Source of the DNA: Lentibacillus jeotgali
GTDB taxonomy: Bacteria > Bacillota > Bacilli > Bacillales > Amphibacillaceae
DNA: 64,000 nucleotides
Assembly: GCF_000224785.1 (NCBI RefSeq)
Contig: NZ_AGAV01000013.1
Coordinates: 1 to 64,000 of the forward strand
Reading direction: 5' to 3'
Shown: positions 55,453 through 64,000 of the stretch, one piece after another
How the letters are laid out: each line of letters opens with the position of its first letter
Position numbering within the stretch: position 1 is the first letter of the stretch
Made by a program: the position numbers and the translations under genes
The notes under the pieces: generated by a model
Seen by the model: only the letters and a program-made list of their open reading frames with translations
What the model was told of the DNA's origin: nothing
Databases searched by the model: none

Positions 55453-55566
55453 TCTTTTTGGATTAGATCTCCAGTAATAAACCCGCGGCAACCCCCAGTA
55501 AAGCCAGTAATCCTGGATGAGATAACCTCCGACAAAAAGAACCATCTGCCAATCAAGAAGTTTCAT
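55435..55566 (-). CDS. Small aromatic-rich protein of 43 residues
   Basis: A minus-strand frame with a strong ribosome site AAAGGAG seven to eight bases before its ATG. The product begins MKLLDWQMVLFVGG, continues with a tryptophan/tyrosine-rich stretch (QDYWLYWGLPRVYYWR) and ends in a basic tail (NPKRGKVSK). It looks like a small membrane-associated protein; I do not recognise the family. It converges on the cysteine synthase gene and is divergent from the DPBB protein gene. The good ribosome site and amphipathic composition support a real gene. Confidence 0.6.
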   Translation of the reverse strand: MKLLDWQMVLFVGGYLIQDYWLYWGLPRVYYWRSNPKRGKVSK

Positions 55567-55700
55567 TACATTACTCCTTTCTTTTTTATCCTATTTTCAT
55601 ATGAACCTGTCTAAGAACAGTGTTTACAGGGCGTCTGTAACGGATTGTTCTGAAGATGCATACTGTATTGATGAAGTTTGATTTAGATAGGAGGAGGAAG

Positions 55701-56345
55701 ATGTATTCAAAGACAAATCCATATTTCACAAATTTGTATCCGTATGCTTACCATCCATATGACGCTGCTCAGCAACTTCATTATCAAGATGTTATGTATC
55801 CCGATTTCCGACAGCAGTTCGTCAGTGGCCAGGCAACGTGGACAGAAGGCGGAGGACTTACTAAATGTGGTATTCCGTGGTCAGATAATTTATATATGAC
55901 TGCGGCGGTGGGCGAGAATTCCCCATACCAGTGTGGCCAGACGCTGCACATCAGTTATCCTGTTACGGGAAGATCCATTTTAGTGGAGATTGTTGACCAG
56001 GTGCCTGGCTATCCGGATAATCGCCTAAACGTACATCGCAGAGTTTTTGAAACATTGGGTGCTAATCCGCAGCAAGGTGTCATTGATATTCAGATAGCAC
56101 CCGTTTCACAAGTTGAGCAGCAGCAATGGGGCAGATATTTGCTCGAAATAACGCAAACAGCCTATTCAGGCTACAACATAACTGAATATAACTTTGTAAA
56201 CAAAACTCAGGAATCACCGTCGCGAACCAGAGAGACATATGAATACAGCCTTCAGTCAGTCCAGGAAACCATCACTGTACGTGCCAGTGTCGTTTATAAT
56301 CCGGGTAATAATCGGGTTATTTCACTTGATATAAAGGAAGTATAA
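55701..56345 (+). CDS. DPBB domain plus DUF3889 protein
   Basis: A 214-residue protein. The first 40 residues are aromatic (SKTNPYFTNLYPYAYHPYD), the middle (about 48-140) looks like a double-psi beta-barrel of the RlpA/expansin kind (SGQATWTEGGGLTKCGIPW, VEIVDQVPGYPDNRLNVHR), and the C-terminal 75 residues match DUF3889 (QQWGRYLLEITQTAYSG onward). There is no signal peptide, unlike most DPBB cell-wall proteins, so a place in the spore coat or mother cell is possible. The ATG at 55701 follows GGAGGAGGAAG; an ATG 15 codons upstream lacks a site. Confidence 0.75.
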   Translation: MYSKTNPYFTNLYPYAYHPYDAAQQLHYQDVMYPDFRQQFVSGQATWTEGGGLTKCGIPWSDNLYMTAAVGENSPYQCGQTLHISYPVTGRSILVEIVDQVPGYPDNRLNVHRRVFETLGANPQQGVIDIQIAPVSQVEQQQWGRYLLEITQTAYSGYNITEYNFVNKTQESPSRTRETYEYSLQSVQETITVRASVVYNPGNNRVISLDIKEV

Positions 56346-56549
56346 TTATTATTATATAATTAAGTTATCGGAAGTTTCATCTTATGTTTGTAAATCAAAT
56401 AAGTCTTTGAAGATATGTTACAAAATGGGGCGGAAAGGTGATCTAATTTCGTCCCGTTAATATATATTCTAGTTTACATAATATATATTATAAGAAGTTA
56501 TGGAAAAATAAATATCAAGCGGCATATTCTGTTTCATAACTAAGTATAC

Positions 56550-56711
56550 TTATGATAGTGAGACAATCGAGGAAATTTTTGAGATAATCTTTTGTTGATT
56601 ATCTGATTTCAATTTAACTGCTCCTTCACCGATATATATAACATCAGCCAATAATATAGTTCGTTCAAATGCTTCGGCAAATGAATCAGTTATATTGGTT
56701 GCGTTGTCCAA
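56550..56711 (-). CDS. Weak candidate small gene (53 codons) in the 56346-56775 gap
   Basis: The 430-base gap before the Rieske gene terminator is AT-rich. On the minus strand a frame opening with TTG at 56711 encodes 53 residues, DNATNITDSFAEAFERTILL onward, protein-like in composition and unbroken. A very strong purine run GGGAGGAGGAGGG lies about 20 bases before that TTG, too far; a GTG just after it reads only three codons to TAA. This could be a gene broken near its start, or chance. No family recognised. Confidence 0.25.
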   Translation of the reverse strand: MDNATNITDSFAEAFERTILLADVIYIGEGAVKLKSDNQQKIISKISSIVSLS

Positions 56712-56770
56712 AGCTTATGTGAACACGAGAACCCTCCTCCTCCCTTTTTGTTAATCGGACATATAAAATT

Positions 56771-56810
56771 GGAATAAATAAAGCAGTCAACTTAATGACT
56801 GCTTTATTCC
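56771..56810 (-). terminator. Terminator of the Rieske oxidoreductase gene
   Basis: AATAAAGCAGTCA (56777-56789) pairs with TGACTGCTTTATT (56796-56808). On the minus strand it is followed by TATTCC and further T residues. The stop codon lies inside the stem. Confidence 0.8.
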
Positions 56811-58333
56811 AACTCAACTTTATTCAGTGGTTCTTTTGCTGGACCTTCAATGACCTCGCCGGTATAGGAATAGCGGGATCCGTGGCATGGACAGTCCCAC
56901 GTCCGTTCTCCTGAGTTCCAAGTCACTTCACAGCCGAGGTGTTTACATGTTGTATCGACAGCATACAGCTGTTTATCCTGATCTTTATAGACACCGGTGC
57001 GTTTTCCTTTAACTCTTGTTACTGTTGCATGATCAGGCTCTAGGTCCTTTACGTTATTTTGGGTGTATTCAAGTTTTCCGCTGATTAGATGTTTAGCAAC
57101 ATCAGCATTCATACTGGCAAATTTCCGAACTGAAGGATCAGCCTGAAACCGTGACGGCGTAAAGAGTTCACTGTAGGGATTATCGTTATCAAGAATCCGG
57201 TCAGTTATGATTTTTGCTGCAATCGTACCGTTTGTCATGCCCCATTTACGGTAACCGGTTGCAACATAAACATTTTCCTCATTTTTCGTGACCGATCCGA
57301 TATACGGAACCTTGTCCATCGTCGTTAAATCCTGTGCTGACCATCTGTACACAAACTCAGATATGCCAAATTGTTCTTCAGCGTAATCCTGAAGCGCTTC
57401 ATAGTGTTTCATCGTTGATTCGCCCTGGCCCGTTTTGTGATTTTCACCGACAATCAGCCACAAATCTTCTCCGTCCATATTAGCTGACCTGATTGAACGT
57501 GATGGGGATTCAGCATTTATATACATTCCACCCGGGAATTTTTCCGGTGTTTTGACGGCAATGATATAGGAACGTTCCGGGTACATTCGTGTTGGGTAAA
57601 ACCCTTGCCCGTCATAAAATGGATAATGGGATGCCTGAATGACATAGTTGCAGTTAATACGGTGTTCATCCCGGGTAATAATTGTCGGATGTTTATTATA
57701 TTCGATGTCCACCGCTGTTGTATGTTCGTATATTTTCAGACCATTTTTAACAGCTTCATCCACTAGTACGTTTAAATACTTAAGCGGGTGAAACTGCGCC
57801 TGGTCTTTCATTTTCAGCACGGATTTAACCGGAATATCGACTGGCATGTCGGTTGTTAGTTCACCGGGAATATCAAGCTGGTCATATGCTTTTTTTTCCG
57901 ATTCCAGCGTGGAAATATATTCATCCGAGTTAGTAAAAATGTATGCATCTTCCTGGCTGTAATCACAGTCAATATGGTGTGTCTGGATGGTATTTTCAAT
58001 GAATTCTTTAGCCTTCATACAGGCTTGGTAATACAGGGATGCTTTCTCTTTTCCAAAGTGCTGAATGAACTCATCATAGATAATACCATGCTGGGCGGTT
58101 ATTTTAGCTGTCGTATGGCCTGTAACCCCGTTTAGGAGGTCACCGGCATCGATAAGTGTAACGTTTACGCCTTCTTTGGCCAGCAAATAAGCTGCTGTAA
58201 TGCCAGTGATCCCGCCTCCGACAATTGCCGTGTCTGTTTTAATAGACTCTTGTAGCTTTGGAAAATCAGGTAGTGAAACAGAATCTCTCCAGAAAGTTTC
58301 TGGAAACTGCGGGATGTTTTCCGAATTTGACAT
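56804..58333 (-). CDS. yhfW: FAD-dependent oxidoreductase with C-terminal Rieske domain (YhfW type)
   Basis: A 509-residue fusion of a DadA-like FAD oxidoreductase and a Rieske [2Fe-2S] domain, like B. subtilis YhfW. The FAD loop is TAIVGGGITGITAAYLL near residue 35, and the Rieske ligands are CKHLGC and CPCHGS near 460-480. The ATG at 58333 follows GGAAGGA by eight bases; the frame extends 16 codons further without a site. Substrate unknown. It stands alone with its own terminator. Confidence 0.9.
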   Translation of the reverse strand: MSNSENIPQFPETFWRDSVSLPDFPKLQESIKTDTAIVGGGITGITAAYLLAKEGVNVTLIDAGDLLNGVTGHTTAKITAQHGIIYDEFIQHFGKEKASLYYQACMKAKEFIENTIQTHHIDCDYSQEDAYIFTNSDEYISTLESEKKAYDQLDIPGELTTDMPVDIPVKSVLKMKDQAQFHPLKYLNVLVDEAVKNGLKIYEHTTAVDIEYNKHPTIITRDEHRINCNYVIQASHYPFYDGQGFYPTRMYPERSYIIAVKTPEKFPGGMYINAESPSRSIRSANMDGEDLWLIVGENHKTGQGESTMKHYEALQDYAEEQFGISEFVYRWSAQDLTTMDKVPYIGSVTKNEENVYVATGYRKWGMTNGTIAAKIITDRILDNDNPYSELFTPSRFQADPSVRKFASMNADVAKHLISGKLEYTQNNVKDLEPDHATVTRVKGKRTGVYKDQDKQLYAVDTTCKHLGCEVTWNSGERTWDCPCHGSRYSYTGEVIEGPAKEPLNKVELE

Positions 58334-58423
58334 ATCATCAATCCTTCCAGATACCTTTAGGGTGTTGTTTTCTAGTTTCACTCAATCACCAGATTTTATT
58401 CCGGTTATCATGTGTTCTTAGAC

Positions 58424-58452
58424 AAATAAAAACCGGGCAATTAACCCGATTT
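58424..58452 (-). terminator. Terminator of xpaC-telA
   Basis: On the minus strand AATCGGG pairs with CCCGGTT around a 7-base loop and runs into TTTTTATTTG. Confidence 0.75.
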
Positions 58453-58454
58453 TC

Positions 58455-59609
58455 TTATTTTAGTTCCAGTAATTTTGTTTTCAATTCATCCTCCATGCCC
58501 GTCAGTTCTTTTTCAGCCTGATCCCGTTTCTCCCTGCCTTCTGATTGAATCTGTATCGTTTCTTCGATCGTAGTCAGCAGGTTCTCCTGTGTTTGTTTTA
58601 ATGTTTCGATATCGACTAATCCCCGCTCGTTTTCCTTAGCTGTTTCGGTGGAATTGGTCTTAAGCATTTCGGAATTTTTTAATAGCAAATCATTTGTTGT
58701 TTGAGACACTTGCTTTTGAGCTTCCATCGCATGGCGCTGCCGGATAAGTGTAAGCGCTATGGCAACTTGGTTTTTCCAAAGCGGTATCGCGGTTAAAATC
58801 GAAGACTGGATTTTTTCAACAAGTGCCTGGTTCGTGTTTTGAATCAGCCGGATTTGCGGCGCACTTTGGGTTGTGATCTGACGGCTCAGCTTCAGATCAT
58901 ACACACGCTTGTCAAGACGTTCGGCGAATTGCATCATGTCATTTACTTCCTGCACATCCATCTGGCTATCGGACTGTTCAGCTTTCTGTTTTAAATCAGG
59001 GATGAGCTGTGTTTCCAATTCTTCACGTTTAAGCTCTCCGGCTGCAATGTAGATATTGAGGGCATCAAAGTAGTCTTTGTTCTTGTCAAACACTTGTTGG
59101 AGCATGTCATTGTCTTTTGTCAGCACACTTTTATAGTTATCAAGCTTCACGCTGATTCTGTCAATCTGTGCACCTGTTTTCTGATATCTGGATAGGACTT
59201 CGTTTATGGAGTTTGAAATTTTACCAAACATACGTGATAAAACGCCGCGCTTCTCCGGTTTTAACTCATCCGGGTTAACCTGCTCCAGTTTTTTCATCAG
59301 ATCTTCAAGGATACTCCCAATTTCACCCGTATCATTTTTTTGCACATGTTCCAGCATGGAATGTGAAAAATTGAGCAGCTTCGATTGCGCCTCGGTTCCA
59401 TACTGTGTAATCGACTGATAATTGCTCGGATCAATTTGATCGGCCAGCTTATGAGCCTGCTGCCGGCTTTGTTCGGGCAATTTATCAATCAGTTTATGTG
59501 AATTTTCTTTTTCCTCCCCGGAAACGTTTTGGGTTTGCTGTTCTCCAAGCGGGTTTGCCAGCAGGTCGTCAATGTCAGCAGATTGTTTTGATAAGTTCTT
59601 TTCGTTCAT
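58455..59609 (-). CDS. Toxic anion resistance protein TelA (YaaN type)
   Basis: A 384-residue, almost wholly helical protein of the TelA/KlaA family, matching B. subtilis YaaN. Long heptad-like stretches and the family segment [20 protein letters not shown] near residue 285 are visible; [10 protein letters not shown] precedes it. Members are linked to tellurite and cell-envelope stress resistance. Its start overlaps the xpaC stop by four bases. Confidence 0.9.
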   Translation of the reverse strand: MNEKNLSKQSADIDDLLANPLGEQQTQNVSGEEKENSHKLIDKLPEQSRQQAHKLADQIDPSNYQSITQYGTEAQSKLLNFSHSMLEHVQKNDTGEIGSILEDLMKKLEQVNPDELKPEKRGVLSRMFGKISNSINEVLSRYQKTGAQIDRISVKLDNYKSVLTKDNDMLQQVFDKNKDYFDALNIYIAAGELKREELETQLIPDLKQKAEQSDSQMDVQEVNDMMQFAERLDKRVYDLKLSRQITTQSAPQIRLIQNTNQALVEKIQSSILTAIPLWKNQVAIALTLIRQRHAMEAQKQVSQTTNDLLLKNSEMLKTNSTETAKENERGLVDIETLKQTQENLLTTIEETIQIQSEGREKRDQAEKELTGMEDELKTKLLELK

Positions 59610-60250
59610 TTTAATGCCTCGCTTTCATGTTTGCGTACTTGTCGATAAGACTGGTTGGCCACATCCAGTTCAAATTGAAGCGTGTTCACATCGTCGTTTA
59701 GCATCACATGCAGATCCGCTTTGATGACACCATCCATTGCAGTAAGGGTCTCACGCGTTTCCTTCAGCGATTCATTTATTTCTTTGGAATGAGTTGGCTG
59801 TGATTTAAGATAGGCGTATTTTTCCATTAACGCAACAAGGGAGTCTAAATGTTTATAGTAAAACGGTTCAGCCTGGTAGAATCGATGAGGTTCCTTTTTT
59901 GTGTTCGCATAAATCTTCCGTACTGTTACAAGTATTTCAAAATACTGTCTGGCCTGCTGCAAACTTCGGACACTTTTTAATGTCCGCTGCAGACGCTTTA
60001 TTTTTTCGCTGGCTTCGATAAGATTTTCGTTGATATACTTATATTCTTTTCGGGTCAGCCCCTTTTGTTTTAAAAAGCGATAGTGGATGAGCTGTTTAGT
60101 CAAAATATAACCGGCGCCCCCGCCAATGAGAGCATACAAGCCCGACATCAGAAAGGCAGCATTGTAAGCAAAGAAACTGATCAGGCCGGTTAGTGCAGCA
60201 GTCGAGGTGCCAATTGTTGTCTGGAATATAAATTGAAAAAATCGTCGCAT
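59606..60250 (-). CDS. xpaC: XpaC family protein (phosphatase-associated)
   Basis: A 214-residue protein with two N-terminal membrane helices ([17 protein letters not shown] and [17 protein letters not shown]) followed by helical charged regions; matches B. subtilis XpaC, once linked to hydrolysis of 5-bromo-4-chloroindolyl phosphate. The ATG at 60250 follows GGGAG by nine bases. The xpaC-telA pair is conserved in Bacillus and likely works together in envelope stress. Confidence 0.88.
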   Translation of the reverse strand: MRRFFQFIFQTTIGTSTAALTGLISFFAYNAAFLMSGLYALIGGGAGYILTKQLIHYRFLKQKGLTRKEYKYINENLIEASEKIKRLQRTLKSVRSLQQARQYFEILVTVRKIYANTKKEPHRFYQAEPFYYKHLDSLVALMEKYAYLKSQPTHSKEINESLKETRETLTAMDGVIKADLHVMLNDDVNTLQFELDVANQSYRQVRKHESEALK

Positions 60251-60434
60251 ATGTGTCAGCTCCCATGATTTATGAATATGCACTCAGCTGTCTAAATCCG
60301 TTGTATATTATTAATACGGATACGGTCAGTAAAAAGTTTCATAATTCTATTTTAATATGAGTCAGGCTCATTTTCCAATTCTGCAGGCAGTTGATTTCAT
60401 TTATGGTTGTCCCTTTGTGGGTCAGCTTTATTTC

Positions 60435-60481
60435 AATAAAAAAAGAACTAAAAACAAAAATTATTTGCTTTCAGTTCTTTT
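60435..60481 (-). terminator. Terminator of narGHJI
   Basis: AAAAGAACT (60441-60449) pairs with AGTTCTTTT (60473-60481); on the minus strand the hairpin is followed by a T run. Confidence 0.8.
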
Positions 60482-60493
60482 CCGATTCAATCA

Positions 60494-61189
60494 TCAGCTG
60501 CTTTTCTTTTTATACTGGGCCCTTGAACGGTATTGCTGGGGTGCCCTTGTTGGATATGATACTGGAATACTGTAGAAATGAACCAAGCGTGTAAATGGTA
60601 TCGAAGCGAACAAACCAAAACCAAGCAGAGTATGTAGCTTGAAAACAAATGGTATGTTCGTCATCAGTTCATACTGCGGGTTTAAAATGAATAAGCTTCT
60701 AAACCACGGTCCAATAGCTGTCCGGTAGTCAAACTCATTTGGAGTATAATTCCCAAACATAGTAATGTATGTTCCAATAGCTGCAATCACCAATAGTGCG
60801 ATGACAGAATAGAAATCTGCAAATGTGGCATGCACTCTGACAGGATCAAACACGATTTTCCGGATCAGCAGAATAATCAGTCCAGCAACCATTACTATAC
60901 CTGCTAGTGAGCCGCCGTAAACAGCGCCCATATGGTACAGGTGGTCAGATACTCCCAAGGCCTCATAGAAGCTCATTGGGATGACAATCCCCATTATGTG
61001 ACCGAAAAAGGCAAAGATTACTCCCCAATGAAACAAAGGTGAACCAAGCCGCAGCCATTTTTTTTCAAAGAATTCCGTTGACGGCGCCGCCCAGGTTAAT
61101 TGGAGGAATGCAAAGCGGTATAATAAGCCAAGAATCATAATAATTAAGCATGCATAAGGGAAAATAACCCACCAGAAAATATCACTCAC
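60494..61189 (-). CDS. narI: Respiratory nitrate reductase gamma subunit NarI
   Basis: Membrane cytochrome b subunit that takes electrons from menaquinol, 231 residues with five helices. Histidines for the two hemes lie in FHWGVIFAFFGHIMG near residue 55 and in FKLHTLLGFGLFASIPFTRLVHFY near 190-205. The GTG start has AGGAGGG seven bases upstream. Last gene of the operon, ended by a terminator. Confidence 0.95.
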   Translation of the reverse strand: MSDIFWWVIFPYACLIIMILGLLYRFAFLQLTWAAPSTEFFEKKWLRLGSPLFHWGVIFAFFGHIMGIVIPMSFYEALGVSDHLYHMGAVYGGSLAGIVMVAGLIILLIRKIVFDPVRVHATFADFYSVIALLVIAAIGTYITMFGNYTPNEFDYRTAIGPWFRSLFILNPQYELMTNIPFVFKLHTLLGFGLFASIPFTRLVHFYSIPVSYPTRAPQQYRSRAQYKKKSS

Positions 61190-61253
61190 ACGTTAACCCT
61201 CCTTTTGGCGAGAAGGTATCCAACGCAAGGCAAACCTTCCGCTGAAAACCTTC

Positions 61254-61856
61254 TTACCCATACATGATTGGATACGGCAATTCTTCCAAATCAGCTTCTT
61301 CCCGATCAAATTCCAATCTTTTAATTTCCTGTTTGGTTGGCTGCGGAAGCACCATCTCCATTAAAAAATACAAAAAGTTGAAATACGGACTCTCATCAGG
61401 CAGATTGTTCATGATTCGCTGGACAGCAACTGCAAGTCGCCTCACTAGCCGTTCATTGTCTTGGCTTTCCGGCGCAACGGCAAGAAATTCAAACAGCATT
61501 GGTATATAATCGGCCAGATCTTTATCGCTTCTCTCATAGCCTGCCTGATTAATGATTTTTTGCAATCTGATAAGGGCGGCGCCCCGTTTGCTGCTGTCAC
61601 CAAGCTCATGTGCGGTCAGATAGAGGCCATTTTTAGCTCTCAGATCGAACGTTGACACATATAGTTTTCTCAAGTCTTCGAGTGTAAAGAGATTAAAGGT
61701 TGTTACAATGTTTTTGAGCCTGTTGTGCAAATCGGTAGATGCTATAGTTTCATCAATGCAGTCGTAAATATCATTTAGTTCGCTGCGGAAATCATCAACC
61801 GGATATGCCAGCAATCGGGATCCTATGACAAGTAAGGTACGCTCCCGGTTATCCAT
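61254..61856 (-). CDS. narJ: Nitrate reductase assembly chaperone NarJ
   Basis: TorD-like chaperone that helps insert the molybdenum cofactor in NarG, not part of the final enzyme. 200 residues from the ATG at 61856, which overlaps the narH stop by one base (TAATG) and has GGAGGGA upstream. Family features: LLVIGSRLLAYPVDDF start and DLADYIPMLFEFLAVAP in the middle. The frame stays open upstream inside narH but that part is not NarJ-like. Confidence 0.93.
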   Translation of the reverse strand: MDNRERTLLVIGSRLLAYPVDDFRSELNDIYDCIDETIASTDLHNRLKNIVTTFNLFTLEDLRKLYVSTFDLRAKNGLYLTAHELGDSSKRGAALIRLQKIINQAGYERSDKDLADYIPMLFEFLAVAPESQDNERLVRRLAVAVQRIMNNLPDESPYFNFLYFLMEMVLPQPTKQEIKRLEFDREEADLEELPYPIMYG

Positions 61857-63349
61857 TATCTGTTCCCTCCGATAAGGGATGCCATACCCTCGGGTGGTGC
61901 CAAGTCCTCCAGGCTGCATGCTCCCTGTTCATAATAAAGATTATCATCCATTTCTCTTCTTCCAGTCGGGATAACAAACCGTTCATTATACTTGGCGACC
62001 CCTAACAAACGAGCCATGTCCTCAAGTTCCTCAGGCGTTGTGTTGGCTTCTTTCAGCAACTCACTTTGTCTGAATTCGTCAATGCCGCCGACAGTTTTTC
62101 CACGCATGTGTACCCGCATGGCTGTTAATTTAAGCAATACTTTTCGGATGACTTTCGTACCATCAGCTGCCAATATGGAAGCGAGATATTCCACAGGGAT
62201 CCGCATTTGATCTATGGCAGGAATGTAACCGTCTGTGCTTAAGTCATCTTCGTTTGTAATATGGTTCATGATTGGACTAAGCGGCGGCACGTACCAGACC
62301 ATTGGTAATGTGCGGTATTCCGGATGCAGCGGAAGCGCAATTTTCCACTTCATGGCCATTTTGTAAACCGGTGACTTTTGTGCACTTTCAATCCATTCAT
62401 CATTAATACCTGCTTTACGGGCTTCTTCAATCACCTCGGGGTCAAATGGATCCTGGAATACAGAAAGCTGTGATTCGTACAGGGCTTGCGGATCTTCGAC
62501 AGATGCCGCTTCCTTTACTTTGTCGGCGTCGTATAATACAACACCGATATAACGGATGCGCCCGACACACGTTTCTGAACAAATCGTTGGCAGTCCCGCT
62601 TCAGTCCTTGGATAGCAAAAATTACATTTCTCGGCCTTGTGTGTGTTCCAATTATAATATACTTTGTGATACGGGCATCCGCTCATGCAAAAGCGCCATC
62701 CCCGACATGCTTCCTGGTCAACCAGAACAATGCCATCTTCATCTCGCTTATACAATGCTCCTGAAGGACAAGATGCCACACAAGAAGGATTCAGGCAATG
62801 CTCACAGATTCGCGGCAGATACATCATAAATGTTTTCTCATATTCCATCGAGATGTGATCCTGCAATTTCTCGACTGTCGGGTCCTGTGATACCACTTCG
62901 GTTCCGCCTGCCAGGTCATCGTCCCAGTTGGAACCCCATTCAGGTTTATCGATATATTCACCTGTAATGACGGATTGAGGTCTTGCAACAGGCAGATTTT
63001 CACTTTTAGGACTGTTGATTAAATGCTCATAATTATATGTCCATGGCTCATAATAATCATCCATCGTCGCCATATCCGGGTTATAAAAAATGTTCATCAG
63101 CTTGGAGATGGGACCGCCGGCTTTTAGCTGCAGTTTCCCGTTTTTTAATGTCCATCCGCCTTTGAAGCGCTCTGTGTCTTCCCAGCGCTTTGGATAACCG
63201 GTTCCCGGGCGGGTTTCCACATTGTTAAACCACATATATTCAGTTCCAGGCCGGTTCGTCCACGTATTTTTACATGTTACAGAACATGTATGACATCCGA
63301 TGCATTTATCCAAATGCATCACCATTGCGACCTGTGCTTTAATTTTCAA
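61856..63349 (-). CDS. narH: Respiratory nitrate reductase beta subunit NarH
   Basis: Iron-sulfur subunit, 497 residues, passing electrons from NarI to NarG. Cluster motifs: CIGCHTCSVTCKNTW near residue 16, CEHCLNPSCVASCPSG near 183, and CRGWRFCMSGCP near 216, where the tryptophan replacing a cysteine marks the 3Fe-4S cluster of NarH; KCNFC follows. The TTG start has AAGGAGGT eight bases upstream and overlaps the end of narG by 11 bases. Confidence 0.96.
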   Translation of the reverse strand: MKIKAQVAMVMHLDKCIGCHTCSVTCKNTWTNRPGTEYMWFNNVETRPGTGYPKRWEDTERFKGGWTLKNGKLQLKAGGPISKLMNIFYNPDMATMDDYYEPWTYNYEHLINSPKSENLPVARPQSVITGEYIDKPEWGSNWDDDLAGGTEVVSQDPTVEKLQDHISMEYEKTFMMYLPRICEHCLNPSCVASCPSGALYKRDEDGIVLVDQEACRGWRFCMSGCPYHKVYYNWNTHKAEKCNFCYPRTEAGLPTICSETCVGRIRYIGVVLYDADKVKEAASVEDPQALYESQLSVFQDPFDPEVIEEARKAGINDEWIESAQKSPVYKMAMKWKIALPLHPEYRTLPMVWYVPPLSPIMNHITNEDDLSTDGYIPAIDQMRIPVEYLASILAADGTKVIRKVLLKLTAMRVHMRGKTVGGIDEFRQSELLKEANTTPEELEDMARLLGVAKYNERFVIPTGRREMDDNLYYEQGACSLEDLAPPEGMASLIGGNR

Positions 63350-64000
63350 GCCAATCTACCTCCTTTAATGCCCTGATAACAGCTATTGTATCCCGCTGAT
63401 GACCGGTAGGGCCATAATAATTAAATCCATAGCTCAATTGCGAATAGCCACCGATCATATGAGTTCCTTTAAGTGTCACTCTGGTAACACTATTGTGGGT
63501 CCCCCCGCGTTTTTTATTAATTGATGTAGCGGGAACACCTAATGTTCGGTCCTGAGCATGATACATGTAAGCCATTCCTTTTGGTATCCGGTATGTGACA
63601 ACGACTCTTGCTGCAATGGCCCCATTTCGGTTATAAACTTCCACAAAATCGTTATCTTTGAGGTCGATAGAAGCCGCATCATCTTCATTCATCCAGATTG
63701 TCTGCCACCCTCTGAACAGAGTCGACATATGGGTTGTGTCGGTAAACATTGTATGGATTCCCCATTTTTGGTGTGGTGTCAGATAGCGCACCGTAATCGA
63801 TTTATTTTCGTTTTCATCCACACCCTCTTCTTTCTTAAGAAATGGTCCATACCTTAGTGGCGGCAGGTACAATGGGAGTCCCTCCCCATAGTCGAGCATC
63901 ATCTCATGATCAAGGTAAAAACTTTGCCGCCCTGTCAATGTGCGCCACGGAATATTGTATTCTGTGTTCACAGTGAACGGCGAATAGCGGCGATGATCTT
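63339..64000 (-). CDS. narG: Respiratory nitrate reductase alpha subunit NarG, C-terminal part (cut by window end)
   Basis: The last about 220 residues of the molybdopterin catalytic subunit. The frame is open to the window edge and its first visible residues read RRYSPFTVNTEYNIPWRTLTGRQ, which is internal NarG sequence, so no start is present. Further marks are SFYLDHEMMLDYGE, HQKWGIHTMFTD and the molybdopterin-binding end segment NDFVEVYNRNG. Complete NarG has about 1,220 residues, so some 1,000 lie beyond 64000. The operon promoter is therefore outside the window. Confidence 0.95.
   Translation of the reverse strand, partial: DHRRYSPFTVNTEYNIPWRTLTGRQSFYLDHEMMLDYGEGLPLYLPPLRYGPFLKKEEGVDENENKSITVRYLTPHQKWGIHTMFTDTTHMSTLFRGWQTIWMNEDDAASIDLKDNDFVEVYNRNGAIAARVVVTYRIPKGMAYMYHAQDRTLGVPATSINKKRGGTHNSVTRVTLKGTHMIGGYSQLSYGFNYYGPTGHQRDTIAVIRALKEVDWLEN

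Overview
The window reads as chromosomal core sequence from a low-to-medium-GC, endospore-forming member of the Bacillaceae. The gene order follows the Bacillus subtilis blocks miaB-ymcA-cotE-mutS-mutL, hfq-spoVK-hflX-ynbB-glnA, lexA-yneA-yneB-ynzC-tkt-sirA-yneF-ccdA, acnA-yneN-tlp-yneP-yneQ-yneR-plsY-yneT-parE-parC, the yngJ-to-yngE acyl-CoA operon and dynA-ypcP. Sporulation genes (cotE, spoVK, sirA, tlp, a PAS kinase) are spread through it. The short intergenic repeats and the fused compatible-solute transporter suggest a halotolerant genus near Virgibacillus, Lentibacillus or Oceanobacillus. That placement is inference.

Layout. 0.1-9.2 kb: tRNA i6A/ms2i6A modification (miaB, its helper ricA, miaA), mismatch repair (mutS, mutL), spore coat cotE, dps and hfq. 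9.3-14.4 kb: spoVK, the GTPase hflX, a PLP enzyme and glnA; glnR is missing from its usual place. 14.5-19.5 kb: lexA and the divergent SOS unit, then transketolase, sirA and yneF. 19.6-23.4 kb: cytochrome c maturation genes ccdA and ccdC with an orphan mrpB-like gene between them, yneK, and a sporulation-type kinase whose 5' end looks frameshifted. 23.4-31.1 kb: aconitase with a CcpC-type box and a structured leader, a thioredoxin-like protein, small spore and basic proteins, a thioesterase, yidD, folE2 and plsY. 31.2-39.1 kb: OpuF-type osmolyte transporter, yneT and topoisomerase IV (parE, parC). 39.1-46.8 kb: a TetR regulator and a branched-chain acyl-CoA degradation operon that lacks HMG-CoA lyase. 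47.0-56.4 kb: CBS protein, two-headed dynamin DynA, 5'-3' exonuclease, tandem gamma-glutamylcyclotransferase, D-serine dehydratase, cysteine synthase-like enzyme and a DPBB/DUF3889 protein. 56.8-64 kb, all on the minus strand: Rieske oxidoreductase, telA/xpaC pair and the nitrate reductase operon narGHJI (narG cut by the window end).

No prophage, insertion sequence, CRISPR array, rRNA or tRNA was seen. The departures from the conserved order are the most informative part: a yneA shrunk to a 31-residue membrane peptide behind three LexA boxes; loss of glnR with a dispersed repeat lying between a GlnR-type promoter and glnA; an mrpB orphan where a CheY-like gene sits in B. subtilis; two families of about 85-bp repeats, each present twice; hairpin-rich leaders before acnA and parE; and a 43-codon gene on the minus strand beside the cysteine synthase gene.
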